Assembly (NCBI RefSeq): GCF_030269485.1
Contig: NZ_BSTL01000029.1
Span: forward strand, 57,634-121,633
Origin: Actinoplanes sp. NBRC 103695
GTDB lineage: Bacteria > Actinomycetota > Actinomycetes > Mycobacteriales > Micromonosporaceae
Direction of reading: 5' to 3'
Length of the DNA stretch: 64,000 nt
Made by a program: the position numbers and the translations under genes. Below are positions 35,454 through 44,155 of the stretch, in pieces. The first letter of the stretch is position 1. Every line of letters begins with the position of its first letter. Under the pieces are notes generated by a model. It was not told the origin of the DNA. It saw nothing but the letters and a program-made list of their open reading frames with translations, and did not search any database.

Positions 35454-38400
35454 ATGACCACATTGGACACAAGGAAGCAGCGGCTGCTGATGAGCCTGCT
35501 GCGCCGGCAGCCGGCCCAGGGCCCGCGCATCGCCCCGGTGCCGCCGGGCACCGCCGTGCCGCTCAACTCGCCGCAGGCCCGGATCTGGTTCTCCTGCCGG
35601 CAGTACCCGGACAGCTCCGAATACAACATGCCGGACATGCGGGTCCTGGACCGCGCGCTGGACCTCGCGACGTTGCGCGCCGCCACGGCCGAGCTGATGG
35701 CTCGGCACACCGTCCTGCGGGTGCGGATGTTCGAGCGCGACGGCGTGCCGATGCAGGTGGACAGCGGCCCGATCGATCCGCCGGTGACCTGGCACGACCT
35801 GCGACATCTGCCGGCCGGCGAGGCCGCGGCGGAGGCCACCAGGATCAGCAACCGCTCCGTCCAGCGGGCGTTCCCGCTCGACGAGCCGTGCTTCTTCGAG
35901 GTCATCGGGTTCGCGCTGCCCGGCGGCCGGTCCATGGTGACGACCAACTTCCACCACCTGGTCGTCGACGGGCTGTCCCGGCTGCGGGTCGTCGGTGAGC
36001 TGGACGCGTTGCTGGCCGGTCGGCCGCTCGACCCGCCGCCGGCGGCCGGGTTCTTCGACTACGTCGCCTGGGAGCACGAGCACACCGACGACGAGGTGGT
36101 GCGGCGCGACCTGTCCTACTGGATCGACAAGCTGGCCGGTGACCTGCCGGTGCTGGACCTGCCCCGCGACCACCCCCGACCGGCCCGGGCCAGCCGGACC
36201 GGGGACACCGTGCCGTTCACGATCCCCGGGTCGCTGATGGCGCCGTTGCAGCGGCTGGCCGCGGACGAGGGATGCACCCTGTTCGTCGTCGTTCTGGCCG
36301 CGTACAAGCTGTTCCTGGCCCGGATGGCCGGGCAGCGGGACATCATCGTCGGAGCCCCGCTGGCGGGCCGCGACCACGAGGTCGCCGAGTCGATCGTGGG
36401 CTGCTTCGTACGGTCGGTGCCGCTGCGTACCGACCTGTCCGGTGATCCGACCTTCCGCCAGCTCGTCCGCCGCGTGCACGAGACCCTCCTGGAGGCCCAC
36501 GACCATCAGGCCGTGCCGTACGAGGAGGTCGTGGCCGAGCTCGGGCTGCCCCGGCTGTCCGGCGTCCACCAGGTGTTCCAGACGATGGTCAACCTGGTCC
36601 AGTCGGGCGCCGCGGTCGGCGAGCCGGCCGAGATGGGCGCCGACCTGGACACCCTCGCCGCGATGTGGGACCTCGCCCTCAGCCTGACCGCGGACGGCGA
36701 CGGGCTCCGCGGCGTCATCATCTATGCCTTCGACCTGTTCGACCGGCCGGCCGCGCTCCGGTTCGCCGAGGTCCTCCAGGGCCTGCTGGTGGCGGCGGCC
36801 GAGGAGCCGGACGCTCCCGCGTTCGAGCTGCCGCTGATGGCGCCGCAGGAGCGGGAACGTGTCCTGCGCCAGTTCGACAGGCCGGCCCGGCCGCACGTCC
36901 GGCACCGCACGGCGGCGGAGCCGTTCGAGGAGCAGGTCCGGCGCACACCGGACGCGGTCGCCCTGCGCGCCACCGACGGCGAGGTCAGCTACGCCGAGCT
37001 GAACGCGCGGGCCAACCGGCTGGCCCGTCACCTGCGCGACGCCGGGGCCGGCCCGGACTCGGCCGTGGGGATCCGTCTCGCCCCGGGCGCCGGCCAGATC
37101 ATCGCGTTGTACGCCGCGGCCAAGATCGGGGCGCCGTACGTGCTGATCGAACCCGAGCGCCCGGACGACGCCGGCCCGGCCGTCGAGCTGACCGATCAGG
37201 AGCTCGATCCCGGCCGGTGGGCCGGGCTGTCCTCCGACGACCTGCCGGTCGACGGAGCCGGATTCGACGTGCTCCACCTGGCCGGCACGCCCGCGGCCGC
37301 CTACCCGGTCGCGGCGTTCCTGGCCGACGTCGCGCGCCTGCAGTCCGACCACCCCCTCGGCCCCGGCGACGTCGCACTCCTGGAGACCCCCGACGGCTGC
37401 TTCTGGCCGCTGTCGTACGGCGCGGCCGTCGCGATCTGCCCGCCCGAAGTGCACCGGGACCCGCGGCGGCTGCCCCAGTTCGTCGCCGAGCTCGGCGTCA
37501 CCGCACTGTCGGTACGGCCGTCGATGGCACCGGACGTGGCCGGATTCCCGGGCACGCTGGTCGCCGGTCACCGCCTGCCCGAGACCGGCCGGATCGCCGG
37601 CAAGCGCGCGTATGTCCTGGACGAGGCCCTCGCCCCGGTGCCCGCGGGTGTCGCCGGCGAGCTGTACGTCGGCGGCGAGGACGGCCTGGCCCACGGCTAT
37701 CCGGCGCGGCCGGCCCGGACCGCGGAACGGTTCGTGGCCGACCCGTTCGGCGTACCCGGCGCCCGGATGTTCCGTACCGGCGAGCTCGGCCGATACCGCC
37801 GCGACGGCGTGATCGAGCACCTCGGCCCGATCGACCGGCAGATCCGGATCCACGGCCTGCGCGTCGATCCGGAGGAGATCGAGGCGGCCTTCACGGACCA
37901 GGACGACGTGTGGCGCGCCGTGGTCACCGCCGCACCGGACGGTGGCCTCGCCGCCTTCGTGGTGCCGGACGAGGACGAGGAACCGTCGGCGACGGTCGTC
38001 GCCGGCCGGGCGGCCCGGCAGGTGCCGGACTATCTGATGCCGGCCACCGTCACCGTCGTGGAGCGGATTCCCCGGACCGGCGGCGGCGACATCGACCTGG
38101 CCGCACTGCTCGACCTGCGCGACAACGCCGGCGGCGCCGACGCCGGCGGCGTGGGAAGCACCGACCGGCCCGAGACGGAGCTGGAGACCCAGCTGGCCGA
38201 GATCTTCGCCCGGGTGCTGCGCCGGGACTCGGTCGGGGTCACCGAGAGCTTCTTCGACATGGGCGGCCACTCGCTGCTGGTGTTCAAGCTGATCGAGGAG
38301 TGCTCGACCAAGCTCGGGCTGTGGCCGACCGTCCAGGACGTGTTCACCGGACCGTCGGTCCGTGCGCTGGCGGCCACACTGGCCGCGATGCCGGCGGCCC

Positions 38401-39161
38401 CCGCCGTCCCGGTCGGCTCGCGGGGCGCGGATGCGCTGGTGGCCCTGGCCGAGAACCCGGGCGCGCCGCTACTGGTCCTGGTGCACGCCGCGAGTGGTTC
38501 CGTGCTGCCGTTCTACGAGGTGTCCCAGCGGCTCGGCTCGGAGTTCGCGGTGTACGGGCTGCAATCCACGCCCGGCGAACCGGCGGCCTCGATCGAGGAG
38601 ATCGCCGCCCGCTACGTGCCGGCGGTGGACGCCGTGCGCGGCGTCGCCCCGGTCATCGTGGCCGGCTGGTCGATGGGCGGGTGCGTGGCGCTGGAGATGG
38701 CCCGGCTCTGGCGGGACCGCGGCGAACCGGTCGCCGCGACCCTGATGCTGGACACCTGGGCGCCGCCGTCGTTCATGGCCGCGGAGGCGGACGAGGCCCA
38801 GGTCCGGGCATCGATCCTGGAGCTCGACGTGCTACGGCTGGAGGGCGCCGACACCACGGCGGTGGCCGCGCTCGACGGGACGGTCGAGCGCAACCGGGCG
38901 GCGTTCCTCGGCTACCGGCCGGAGCCCTATCCGGGCGAGGTCGACTTCCTGCGGGCGAGCGACCCGCTGCCGGCCGGCGCGCCGTCGTTCCCGGCCGGCT
39001 ACATGGACGGCGACCGAGGCTGGTCCGCCTTCGCCGCCGAGGTGGCGCCGGCCGAGGTCAAGGGCAGCCATCTGAGCCTGTTCGACGCGGAGCACGCGGA
39101 CGAGCTGGCCGCGGCGATCAGCGCCGCCGTCGCCCGGCGGATGGGGTTCGAGGAGATCTGA
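35454..39161 (+). CDS. NRPS3: terminal C-A(degenerate)-T-TE module
   Basis: A 1235-aa terminal synthetase. Domains: C (about 35-450, with the normal FHHLVVDG), an A-like region (484-880), T (MGGHSLL, Ser about 939) and thioesterase (about 1000-1230, with GWSMGG and His in KGSHLSLF). The A-like region has lost the phosphate-binding loop: where TSGSTGxPKG is expected it reads HLAGTPAAAYPV. The YGPTE motif is missing, and the C-terminal catalytic Lys segment is RTGGGDID. The region is also about 100 residues short. It cannot activate an amino acid, so its T domain must be loaded in trans. The TE then releases the peptide by hydrolysis or cyclisation. Confidence 0.93.
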   Translation: MTTLDTRKQRLLMSLLRRQPAQGPRIAPVPPGTAVPLNSPQARIWFSCRQYPDSSEYNMPDMRVLDRALDLATLRAATAELMARHTVLRVRMFERDGVPMQVDSGPIDPPVTWHDLRHLPAGEAAAEATRISNRSVQRAFPLDEPCFFEVIGFALPGGRSMVTTNFHHLVVDGLSRLRVVGELDALLAGRPLDPPPAAGFFDYVAWEHEHTDDEVVRRDLSYWIDKLAGDLPVLDLPRDHPRPARASRTGDTVPFTIPGSLMAPLQRLAADEGCTLFVVVLAAYKLFLARMAGQRDIIVGAPLAGRDHEVAESIVGCFVRSVPLRTDLSGDPTFRQLVRRVHETLLEAHDHQAVPYEEVVAELGLPRLSGVHQVFQTMVNLVQSGAAVGEPAEMGADLDTLAAMWDLALSLTADGDGLRGVIIYAFDLFDRPAALRFAEVLQGLLVAAAEEPDAPAFELPLMAPQERERVLRQFDRPARPHVRHRTAAEPFEEQVRRTPDAVALRATDGEVSYAELNARANRLARHLRDAGAGPDSAVGIRLAPGAGQIIALYAAAKIGAPYVLIEPERPDDAGPAVELTDQELDPGRWAGLSSDDLPVDGAGFDVLHLAGTPAAAYPVAAFLADVARLQSDHPLGPGDVALLETPDGCFWPLSYGAAVAICPPEVHRDPRRLPQFVAELGVTALSVRPSMAPDVAGFPGTLVAGHRLPETGRIAGKRAYVLDEALAPVPAGVAGELYVGGEDGLAHGYPARPARTAERFVADPFGVPGARMFRTGELGRYRRDGVIEHLGPIDRQIRIHGLRVDPEEIEAAFTDQDDVWRAVVTAAPDGGLAAFVVPDEDEEPSATVVAGRAARQVPDYLMPATVTVVERIPRTGGGDIDLAALLDLRDNAGGADAGGVGSTDRPETELETQLAEIFARVLRRDSVGVTESFFDMGGHSLLVFKLIEECSTKLGLWPTVQDVFTGPSVRALAATLAAMPAAPAVPVGSRGADALVALAENPGAPLLVLVHAASGSVLPFYEVSQRLGSEFAVYGLQSTPGEPAASIEEIAARYVPAVDAVRGVAPVIVAGWSMGGCVALEMARLWRDRGEPVAATLMLDTWAPPSFMAAEADEAQVRASILELDVLRLEGADTTAVAALDGTVERNRAAFLGYRPEPYPGEVDFLRASDPLPAGAPSFPAGYMDGDRGWSAFAAEVAPAEVKGSHLSLFDAEHADELAAAISAAVARRMGFEEI

Positions 39162-39173
39162 GCGTACGCAGAG

Positions 39174-39205
39174 GAAGGGCGCGGTTCGCGAGAACCGCGC
39201 CCTTC
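39174..39205. terminator. Bidirectional hairpin terminator after NRPS3
   Basis: A perfect 14-bp stem (GAAGGGCGCGGTTC and its complement) is closed by a GCGA loop 12 bp after the NRPS3 stop. It separates the two long convergent operons. Confidence 0.85.
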
Positions 39206-39210
39206 GCCGT

Positions 39211-39271
39211 GCGTCAGAACGAGTGGTGCGTCAGAACGAGTGGTGCGTCAGAACGAGTCGTGCGTCAGAAC
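39211..39271. repeat. 17-bp tandem repeat, four copies
   Basis: GCGTCAGAACGAGTGGT is repeated head to tail at 39211, 39228 and 39245, with a fourth partial copy at 39262. The last copy contains the stop codon of the KtzT-like gene, so the array looks like slippage duplication of the 3' end of that gene into the intergenic space. Confidence 0.9.
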
Positions 39272-39933
39272 GGGCAGCCGGGCGAGCCGTCGGCGTCGCC
39301 CATGCCGGCCTCCCGCATCAGATGTGCGATCGGCCGTCCGGCGCCGGTCTCGTCCGCCTCGTAGTGCCGGATCACCGACTCCCGTACGTCGGCCGGCTTC
39401 TCCTGGCTCAGCTTGAACAACGCCTCGACCGAGTCGACGGTCAGCCGGAACGCGCCGACGCCGGGCACGATCCTCCGGAAGTAGCCGACCGAGGAGGCCT
39501 GGTCCCAGCCCGCGCCGAAGCGGTCCTCGAGCCGCTCGGCCGTCCACCGGACGACCTGCAGCGTCTCCTCCGTATCGTGGATCAGCCGGATGCGGCCGCA
39601 GACGTGCACGGCCGCGAAGTTCCACGTCGGCGAGGACGGCTCGGACGGGTAGACCGCGGGCGTCACGAAGCCGCCCGGCCCGTCGAACATCAGCCGGGCG
39701 TGCGTGCCGTCGGCCAGGGACTTCCAATGCGGGTTGGCCCGGTTGAGGTGGCCGAACATCTCGGTGCCGGTGAGCGGACCGGAGTCGGGCTGCCCGGGGG
39801 CGACCAGGGCCGGTATGCGGCTGGCCCACGGCATGGCCGGTCCGTTGGTGGTGAACGTGGCCAACGGGTGCCCGTCGACGATCCGGCGGTGCCAGCGGTC
39901 GTCGGAGATCCGGTAGTGGCTGGGCACGAACAT
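39265..39933 (-). CDS. Piperazate synthase (KtzT/PaiB family)
   Basis: A 222-aa PaiB-like split-barrel protein. It starts with the family opening MFVPSHYR and has GHLNRANPHW near residue 62, NFAAVHVCG near 105 and FKLSQEKPADVRE near 180. Automated tools usually name such proteins FMN-binding negative transcriptional regulators, but KtzT homologues bind haem and form the N-N bond of piperazic acid from N5-hydroxyornithine. The N5-hydroxylase at 23961-25655 supplies that substrate, so the pair supports the KtzT reading over a regulator. It is the last gene of the minus-strand operon, 25 bp after the GGT-like gene. Confidence 0.85.
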   Translation of the reverse strand: MFVPSHYRISDDRWHRRIVDGHPLATFTTNGPAMPWASRIPALVAPGQPDSGPLTGTEMFGHLNRANPHWKSLADGTHARLMFDGPGGFVTPAVYPSEPSSPTWNFAAVHVCGRIRLIHDTEETLQVVRWTAERLEDRFGAGWDQASSVGYFRRIVPGVGAFRLTVDSVEALFKLSQEKPADVRESVIRHYEADETGAGRPIAHLMREAGMGDADGSPGCPF

Positions 39934-39958
39934 GGGCTACCGCCTCACCGTCGAAGGG

Positions 39959-41761
39959 CTACCGACATACCGCGTACGCCTGGCGGCCGCGCGCGCCGGT
40001 CGCGGCCCGCACGAATCCCGTGCCGGGGTCGACACCGGCCGCGCAGACCTTGCCGAGGGTGGACTCCGGCACCACGTCCAGCCGGTGTCCCCGCTTCTCG
40101 AGCCCGGCCAGCACCTCGGGGCCGTGCGAGCGCTCGATGACCACCACGCCCGGCCGCGAGACGCGCGGCGCGAACGACTGCGCGAAGTGGTCGATGTTCC
40201 ATGCGGGCAGCTCGGTGGCCGCCTGCGGCTCGAGCCCGAACTCCGCGACGGCCAGGAACGCGTGCAGCGTCCACTGGTCCTGCTGGTCACCGCCGGGCGT
40301 GCCGAAGGCCAGGAACGGCTCGCCGTCGCGCAGCACGACGCTGGGGCTCAGCGTCGTGCGCGGACGCCGCCCGGGCGCGAGCGAGTTCGGGTGGCCCTCG
40401 GTGAGCCAGGCCGTCTGGCCGCGGGTGCCGAGCGCGAAACCGAGCCCCGGCATCACCGGCGAGCTCTTGAGCCAGCCGCCGCTGGGCACGGCCACGGCCA
40501 GATTTCCCCACCGGTCCACAACGGCGACGGTGCAGGTGTTGCCGGCGCCGGCGCGGGGCGCCGCCGGGTTCACGGTGGGCAGACCGCTGCGCAGGTGGGC
40601 CATCCAGGCGGGTTCGCCGGCGGCGGCCTGCTCCGGGGCGGCCTGAGGGATCCAGGGCTCGCCGCCGCCCGGCCGGCCGGGTACCGGGTCGAGGTTCGCG
40701 GCGTCGCCGATCAGCGAGCGTCGTCGCGCCGTGTACTCCGGCGACAGCAGCCCGGCCATCGGCACCGGCGAGTGGTCCGGATCGCCGTACCAGGCCTCGC
40801 GGTCGGCGAAGGCGAGCTTGGCCGACTCGGCGATCGTGTGCACGTACTCGGCGCTGCCCAGTCCCATGCCGCGCAGGTCGCATCCCTCGAGGAGGGCGAG
40901 CTGCTGCAGGAACACCGGGCCCTGCGACCACGGTCCGGGCTTGTGGACGGTGAAGTCGCCGTACGGCAGCGCGCACGTCTCCTCGACCCCGGCCCGCCAG
41001 GTCGCCAGGTCGTCACCGGTCAGCAGGCCGTGGTGCGGCCGGCCGGTCGAGTCGAACACCTCGGTGCGGGCGAAGCGGTCGATCGACTCGGCGACGAAGC
41101 CCTCGTAGAAGGCGGCGCGGGCGGCCTCGATCTGAGCCTCCCGGCCGGTCGCCGCGGCCCGCGCCTGGAGGACCAGCCGCTCGTAGGTGCCGGCCAGCGT
41201 CGTGTTGTGCATCCGGGAGCCGGCCGCCGGCTCGGATCCGCCCGGCAGCCAGGTGCGGGCCGACTCCGCCCAGTGCGTACGGAAAAGGGGAGCCATCGCC
41301 GCGATCGTCGATGCCGCGGCCGGCAGCAACGGATAGCCGCGGGAGGCGTAGCCGATCGCCGGCTCGAGAACGTCGCCCAGCGGCATCGTGCCGAACTCGG
41401 AGAGCAGGCGCATCCACGCCCCGAACGCGCCCGGCACGGTCGCCGGCAGCTGGCCCGCCGCGGGCATCTGCTTGATGCCGAGCGCGGCGAACCTGTCGAT
41501 GGTGGCCGCCTGCGGCATCGGTCCCTGGCCGCAGATGACCCGGACCGTTCCCGACGAGCGGGGGTGCACGGAGATCACGACGTCACCGCCGGGACCGTTG
41601 GAGTGCGGTTCGACCACCTGGAGGGTGAATCCGGCCGCCGCCACCGCGTCGAAGGCGTTTCCGCCCCGCTCGAGGATGCTCATCGCGACCGTCGACGCCA
41701 GCCAGTGCGTCGAGGCGACGGCGCCGAACGTTCCGGTCAGCTGGGGGCGCAGGACGGTCAT
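39959..41761 (-). CDS. Gamma-glutamyltransferase-like enzyme (LmbA type)
   Basis: A 600-aa member of the gamma-glutamyltranspeptidase family, N-terminal-nucleophile hydrolases that cleave themselves before a Thr. The nucleophile region is AGNTCTVAVVDRWGNLAVAVP near residue 405, and ERGGNAFDAVAAAGF near 32 and a C-terminal TPGGDQQDQW are also typical. No signal peptide is seen, so it is intracellular, unlike most GGTs. In lincomycin-type pathways the GGT homologue LmbA hydrolyses a C-C bond in 4-alkyl-proline biosynthesis. The LmbB2- and LmbB1-like genes immediately upstream make that role likely here. It is coupled to the LmbB2-like gene by ATGA. Confidence 0.85.
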   Translation of the reverse strand: MTVLRPQLTGTFGAVASTHWLASTVAMSILERGGNAFDAVAAAGFTLQVVEPHSNGPGGDVVISVHPRSSGTVRVICGQGPMPQAATIDRFAALGIKQMPAAGQLPATVPGAFGAWMRLLSEFGTMPLGDVLEPAIGYASRGYPLLPAAASTIAAMAPLFRTHWAESARTWLPGGSEPAAGSRMHNTTLAGTYERLVLQARAAATGREAQIEAARAAFYEGFVAESIDRFARTEVFDSTGRPHHGLLTGDDLATWRAGVEETCALPYGDFTVHKPGPWSQGPVFLQQLALLEGCDLRGMGLGSAEYVHTIAESAKLAFADREAWYGDPDHSPVPMAGLLSPEYTARRRSLIGDAANLDPVPGRPGGGEPWIPQAAPEQAAAGEPAWMAHLRSGLPTVNPAAPRAGAGNTCTVAVVDRWGNLAVAVPSGGWLKSSPVMPGLGFALGTRGQTAWLTEGHPNSLAPGRRPRTTLSPSVVLRDGEPFLAFGTPGGDQQDQWTLHAFLAVAEFGLEPQAATELPAWNIDHFAQSFAPRVSRPGVVVIERSHGPEVLAGLEKRGHRLDVVPESTLGKVCAAGVDPGTGFVRAATGARGRQAYAVCR

Positions 41762-42732
41762 CGGCGTACGCCGTCCGCCGGCCCGCAGGCCTGCTCGGCG
41801 ACGCTGTTCGCCGGCCCGCAGGCCTGCTCGGCGACGCCGAGAACGATGTCGAGGAGGCCGTTCTCACACTTGACCGCCTCGGCCTGGCGCAGCTCGGGTG
41901 GCCGTTCCTCGTCGCCGGGGCGGTAGAGGCCGTTGGCCGCCACGTCCTGCGCGATGGCCACCAGCCGCCGCAACAGCTGCGCCACCACCTCGGGCCGGGT
42001 GGCCGGGGCGCGCAGCGTCGCGAAGTAGGTGTCGTAGATCATCCCGGCCTGCCGGGTGCGCGGGCCGCGGACGGCCGCCTCGCGCAGCAGCGACTTTCCG
42101 TTGGTGACCAGCCTCGCGGCGACCCCGTCGTGCACCAGGTGCAGCAGCCTGATGGCGTCGGCCAGCTCACCGGCGTCGGTGCCGGACATGTTCGGCAGCT
42201 GCTTGCGTCGGAACAGGTCGCGGATCGGCCAGTAGTCGGGGGCCCAGGCGCCGCTGAAAGCCCGGTGCCGCAGCCGCATGCTCGGCCGGATCAGCACGCT
42301 GTACAGGTCGGGCGGGCAGGAACCGGTGTAGAGCAGCATCGCCGAGTAGCCGTCCACGTAGCGGCTGATCGAACCGGCGACCTCGGCCGCCGTCCGGCGG
42401 CCCTGGTTCAGGTCGTCGAGGAGTCCGGCGATCAGCCGCCACACCACGAAGCAGACCTGGTGCCCGGTGATCCACCGGAACCAGAACAGCTCGTCCGGCT
42501 CGTCGCAGCGGTCGACCTCGGGGGTCAGCAGGCCACGCTCGCCCAGGGTGCGGATGCGCCAGCAGATCTGGGCGTGGGCCTCGGGCGCGACCACGACCGC
42601 CGGGTCGTGCTCGGCGTGCGGTGCGCCGACGGCCGGGAGGACCAGCGGCTCCAGGCCGTACGCGAACCCGCCGAAGTCCCACCGCCCGGTGGCCGGCAGG
42701 TCGGACAGGGCCTCACTGACGACCGCCGTCAT
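41758..42732 (-). CDS. Haem-dependent L-tyrosine 3-hydroxylase (LmbB2/Orf13 type)
   Basis: A 324-aa helical protein that fits the haem tyrosine hydroxylase group related to PrnB and tryptophan dioxygenase. Family-like stretches are FRWITGHQVCFVVWR near residue 86 (probable haem His), YSAMLLYTGSCPPDLYS near 130 and HRAFSGAWAPDYWPIRDLF near 160. LmbB2-type enzymes turn L-tyrosine into L-DOPA, the first step to 4-alkyl-L-proline derivatives. It is coupled to the LmbB1-like gene upstream and the LmbA-like gene downstream by four-base overlaps, which strengthens a call that sequence alone leaves moderate. The C-terminus carries a duplicated VAEQACGPA segment. Confidence 0.7.
   Translation of the reverse strand: MTAVVSEALSDLPATGRWDFGGFAYGLEPLVLPAVGAPHAEHDPAVVVAPEAHAQICWRIRTLGERGLLTPEVDRCDEPDELFWFRWITGHQVCFVVWRLIAGLLDDLNQGRRTAAEVAGSISRYVDGYSAMLLYTGSCPPDLYSVLIRPSMRLRHRAFSGAWAPDYWPIRDLFRRKQLPNMSGTDAGELADAIRLLHLVHDGVAARLVTNGKSLLREAAVRGPRTRQAGMIYDTYFATLRAPATRPEVVAQLLRRLVAIAQDVAANGLYRPGDEERPPELRQAEAVKCENGLLDIVLGVAEQACGPANSVAEQACGPADGVRR
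41776..41837. repeat. 33-bp tandem duplication at the 3' end of the LmbB2-like gene
   Basis: A 29-bp identical core occurs at 41776-41804 and 41809-41837, in phase (33-bp period, 11 codons). It encodes the repeated VAEQACGPA segment just before the stop codon. Confidence 0.9.
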
Positions 42733-43187
42733 GACGCGGCCTCCGGCACGTAGGTGAACTCGAACTCCAGCCCGTTCACGTCGTACGAGTAGAAACTCCG
42801 CACGCCGTCCGCGTCGACCACGATGTCGGTCGGCTGCTCGTCCGACGCGTACCGGTAGCGGCCGGAGTCGTACAGCTCGATCCAGCGCCGCCGCAGCCGG
42901 TCCAGATCGCCGGGGGAGTCCACGGTGAAACAGAAGTGCTGGAACTGGACGGCGCTCTCGGCCGGCGCGGCGACCCGGCCGGGCCGCTCGAACAGGTGCA
43001 CCCGCACGTCGCCGAGGACCATCTCGGTCAGCGTCCGGATACCCGGCAGCCGGCTCGTGGTCAGTTCGGAGAACTTGTCGAGGGTCCACGCCCGCTCGCA
43101 CCCGAGAAAATCGGAATACCAGCGCACGCTGTTCTCGAGGTCGTTCGTCTGGACCCCGACGTGATGGAACCGCGGCGTCATTTCCAT
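42729..43187 (-). CDS. L-DOPA 2,3-extradiol dioxygenase-like VOC protein (LmbB1 type)
   Basis: A 152-aa single-domain vicinal-oxygen-chelate protein, ATG 43187 with GAGGTG upstream. Metal-site positions are visible as FHHVGVQTNDLENS (His), VQFQHFCF (His) and NGLEFEFTY (Glu). LmbB1-type enzymes open the ring of L-DOPA to give, after spontaneous cyclisation, the pyrroline core of 4-alkyl-L-proline derivatives. The overlap with the LmbB2-like gene puts the two steps in one transcript. On its own it could be any glyoxalase-fold enzyme; the context decides. Confidence 0.75.
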   Translation of the reverse strand: MEMTPRFHHVGVQTNDLENSVRWYSDFLGCERAWTLDKFSELTTSRLPGIRTLTEMVLGDVRVHLFERPGRVAAPAESAVQFQHFCFTVDSPGDLDRLRRRWIELYDSGRYRYASDEQPTDIVVDADGVRSFYSYDVNGLEFEFTYVPEAAS

Positions 43188-43215
43188 TTCTCATCACCTC
43201 GTAAGAAGACGGCGG

Positions 43216-44079
43216 TTATTCGTCGGCGGACCGTTCCAGCGTGTAGTAACGGCGCAATTCCTCGACGTGCGCCAGGACGGCCGGGTTCTCGGCCGCGCGC
43301 GCGATCTCCACCATGGTGTTCCAGACGAAATCGTCGCCGCCGTCGAACCGGTAATGGTTCTTGATGACGATGCTGAAGATCTCGTTGACGGTTTCGGAGG
43401 TGATGACCTCGGCGAGCCGCAGCAGGGCGGCTCGGCCGGCGTCGGTGAGCGGCGGACGCTCGACCGTCTTGGCGGCCGGGATGCCGTCGCCGGGGTGGTT
43501 GCCCCGGACCGTGATCAGCGGCTTGTCCGACGGCACGTCCACGAAGTCGAGCATCAGGTGGATCCGCTCCTCGGTGGAGAGCACCGCCACCGAGTGGATC
43601 TCCGAGGCGTCGAGGAACCACACCTCGCCACGGCCCATCCGGAACACGGTGCTGCCCTGGTTGAAGAAGCAGTTCTCGTTGGTGACCAGCGGGATGTGCA
43701 TGCGGTGGGCGTTGCGCGTGTCGTCCGCGAGATCGCTCAGCTCCAGCAGGTCGCGGTGCGGGATGATCACGCTGTTCTGCACCTTGGCCAGCCGGACGAA
43801 GTTGAGCCGGTCCAGGTCGGCGACTCCCGAGATCAGCTCCCGCAGGTAGGGGAGCCGGTCGCCGAACTGCGTGAAGGCGGCGGGCCGGCCGTGGTCGTAG
43901 TTGGTGACCACACCGTCGCCGGCGTCGCCGCCGCGGGCCCAGAGCATGCAGCTCTTCCAGGAACCACCGAAGACATAATCGCTGTACGCCTCGGACCACG
44001 CGAAGGAATCGCTCTGCTCGAGGTCTTTCGCGAGACGGGTGTCGTCCAATGGCGTGTCGGCTACATAATGGGTTCGCAT
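43216..44079 (-). CDS. Asp/Asn beta-hydroxylase-like Fe(II)/2-oxoglutarate oxygenase
   Basis: A 287-aa enzyme of the aspartyl/asparaginyl beta-hydroxylase family, which includes bacterial free-amino-acid and proline hydroxylases. The cupin ligands are visible as SVIIPHRD (His-x-Asp, near residue 110) and ERIHLMLDF (second His) with Arg close by. A C-terminal helical part (about 200-287) follows the oxygenase core. ATG 44079 is used, with GAGGG somewhat far upstream; TTG 44091 is an alternative. It lies 28 bp before the LmbB1-like gene, so it may hydroxylate the proline derivative or another building block. Confidence 0.78.
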   Translation of the reverse strand: MRTHYVADTPLDDTRLAKDLEQSDSFAWSEAYSDYVFGGSWKSCMLWARGGDAGDGVVTNYDHGRPAAFTQFGDRLPYLRELISGVADLDRLNFVRLAKVQNSVIIPHRDLLELSDLADDTRNAHRMHIPLVTNENCFFNQGSTVFRMGRGEVWFLDASEIHSVAVLSTEERIHLMLDFVDVPSDKPLITVRGNHPGDGIPAAKTVERPPLTDAGRAALLRLAEVITSETVNEIFSIVIKNHYRFDGGDDFVWNTMVEIARAAENPAVLAHVEELRRYYTLERSADE

Positions 44080-44155
44080 CGGATCACACAATCCCTCTCA
44101 GTTTTAATTAACAGGGTCTTCTGAGACGGTAAGCGGCTCTCTTTTCGGCACGGAG
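44080..44155 (-). promoter_or_regulatory. AT-rich gap, possible internal promoter
   Basis: This 76-bp gap is the largest in the minus-strand operon and contains an AT-rich core (TTAATTAAAA) unusual for this DNA, next to a short CTCAG/CTGAG inverted repeat. A secondary promoter driving the oxygenase-to-piperazate synthase genes is possible, but no clear -35 box is seen. Confidence 0.35.

Noticed and set aside
30020..35947. A 1975-codon open frame on the minus strand across NRPS2
   Set aside because: It is the GC-rich antisense shadow of a clear synthetase: it has no domain similarity and its composition is dominated by G, R, P, Q and V. Similar shadows lie opposite NRPS1 (6419-9607), NRPS3 and NRPS4.
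39265..39933. Reading this gene as a PaiB transcriptional regulator
   Set aside because: There is no DNA-binding motif, and the cluster contains the matching ornithine N-hydroxylase.
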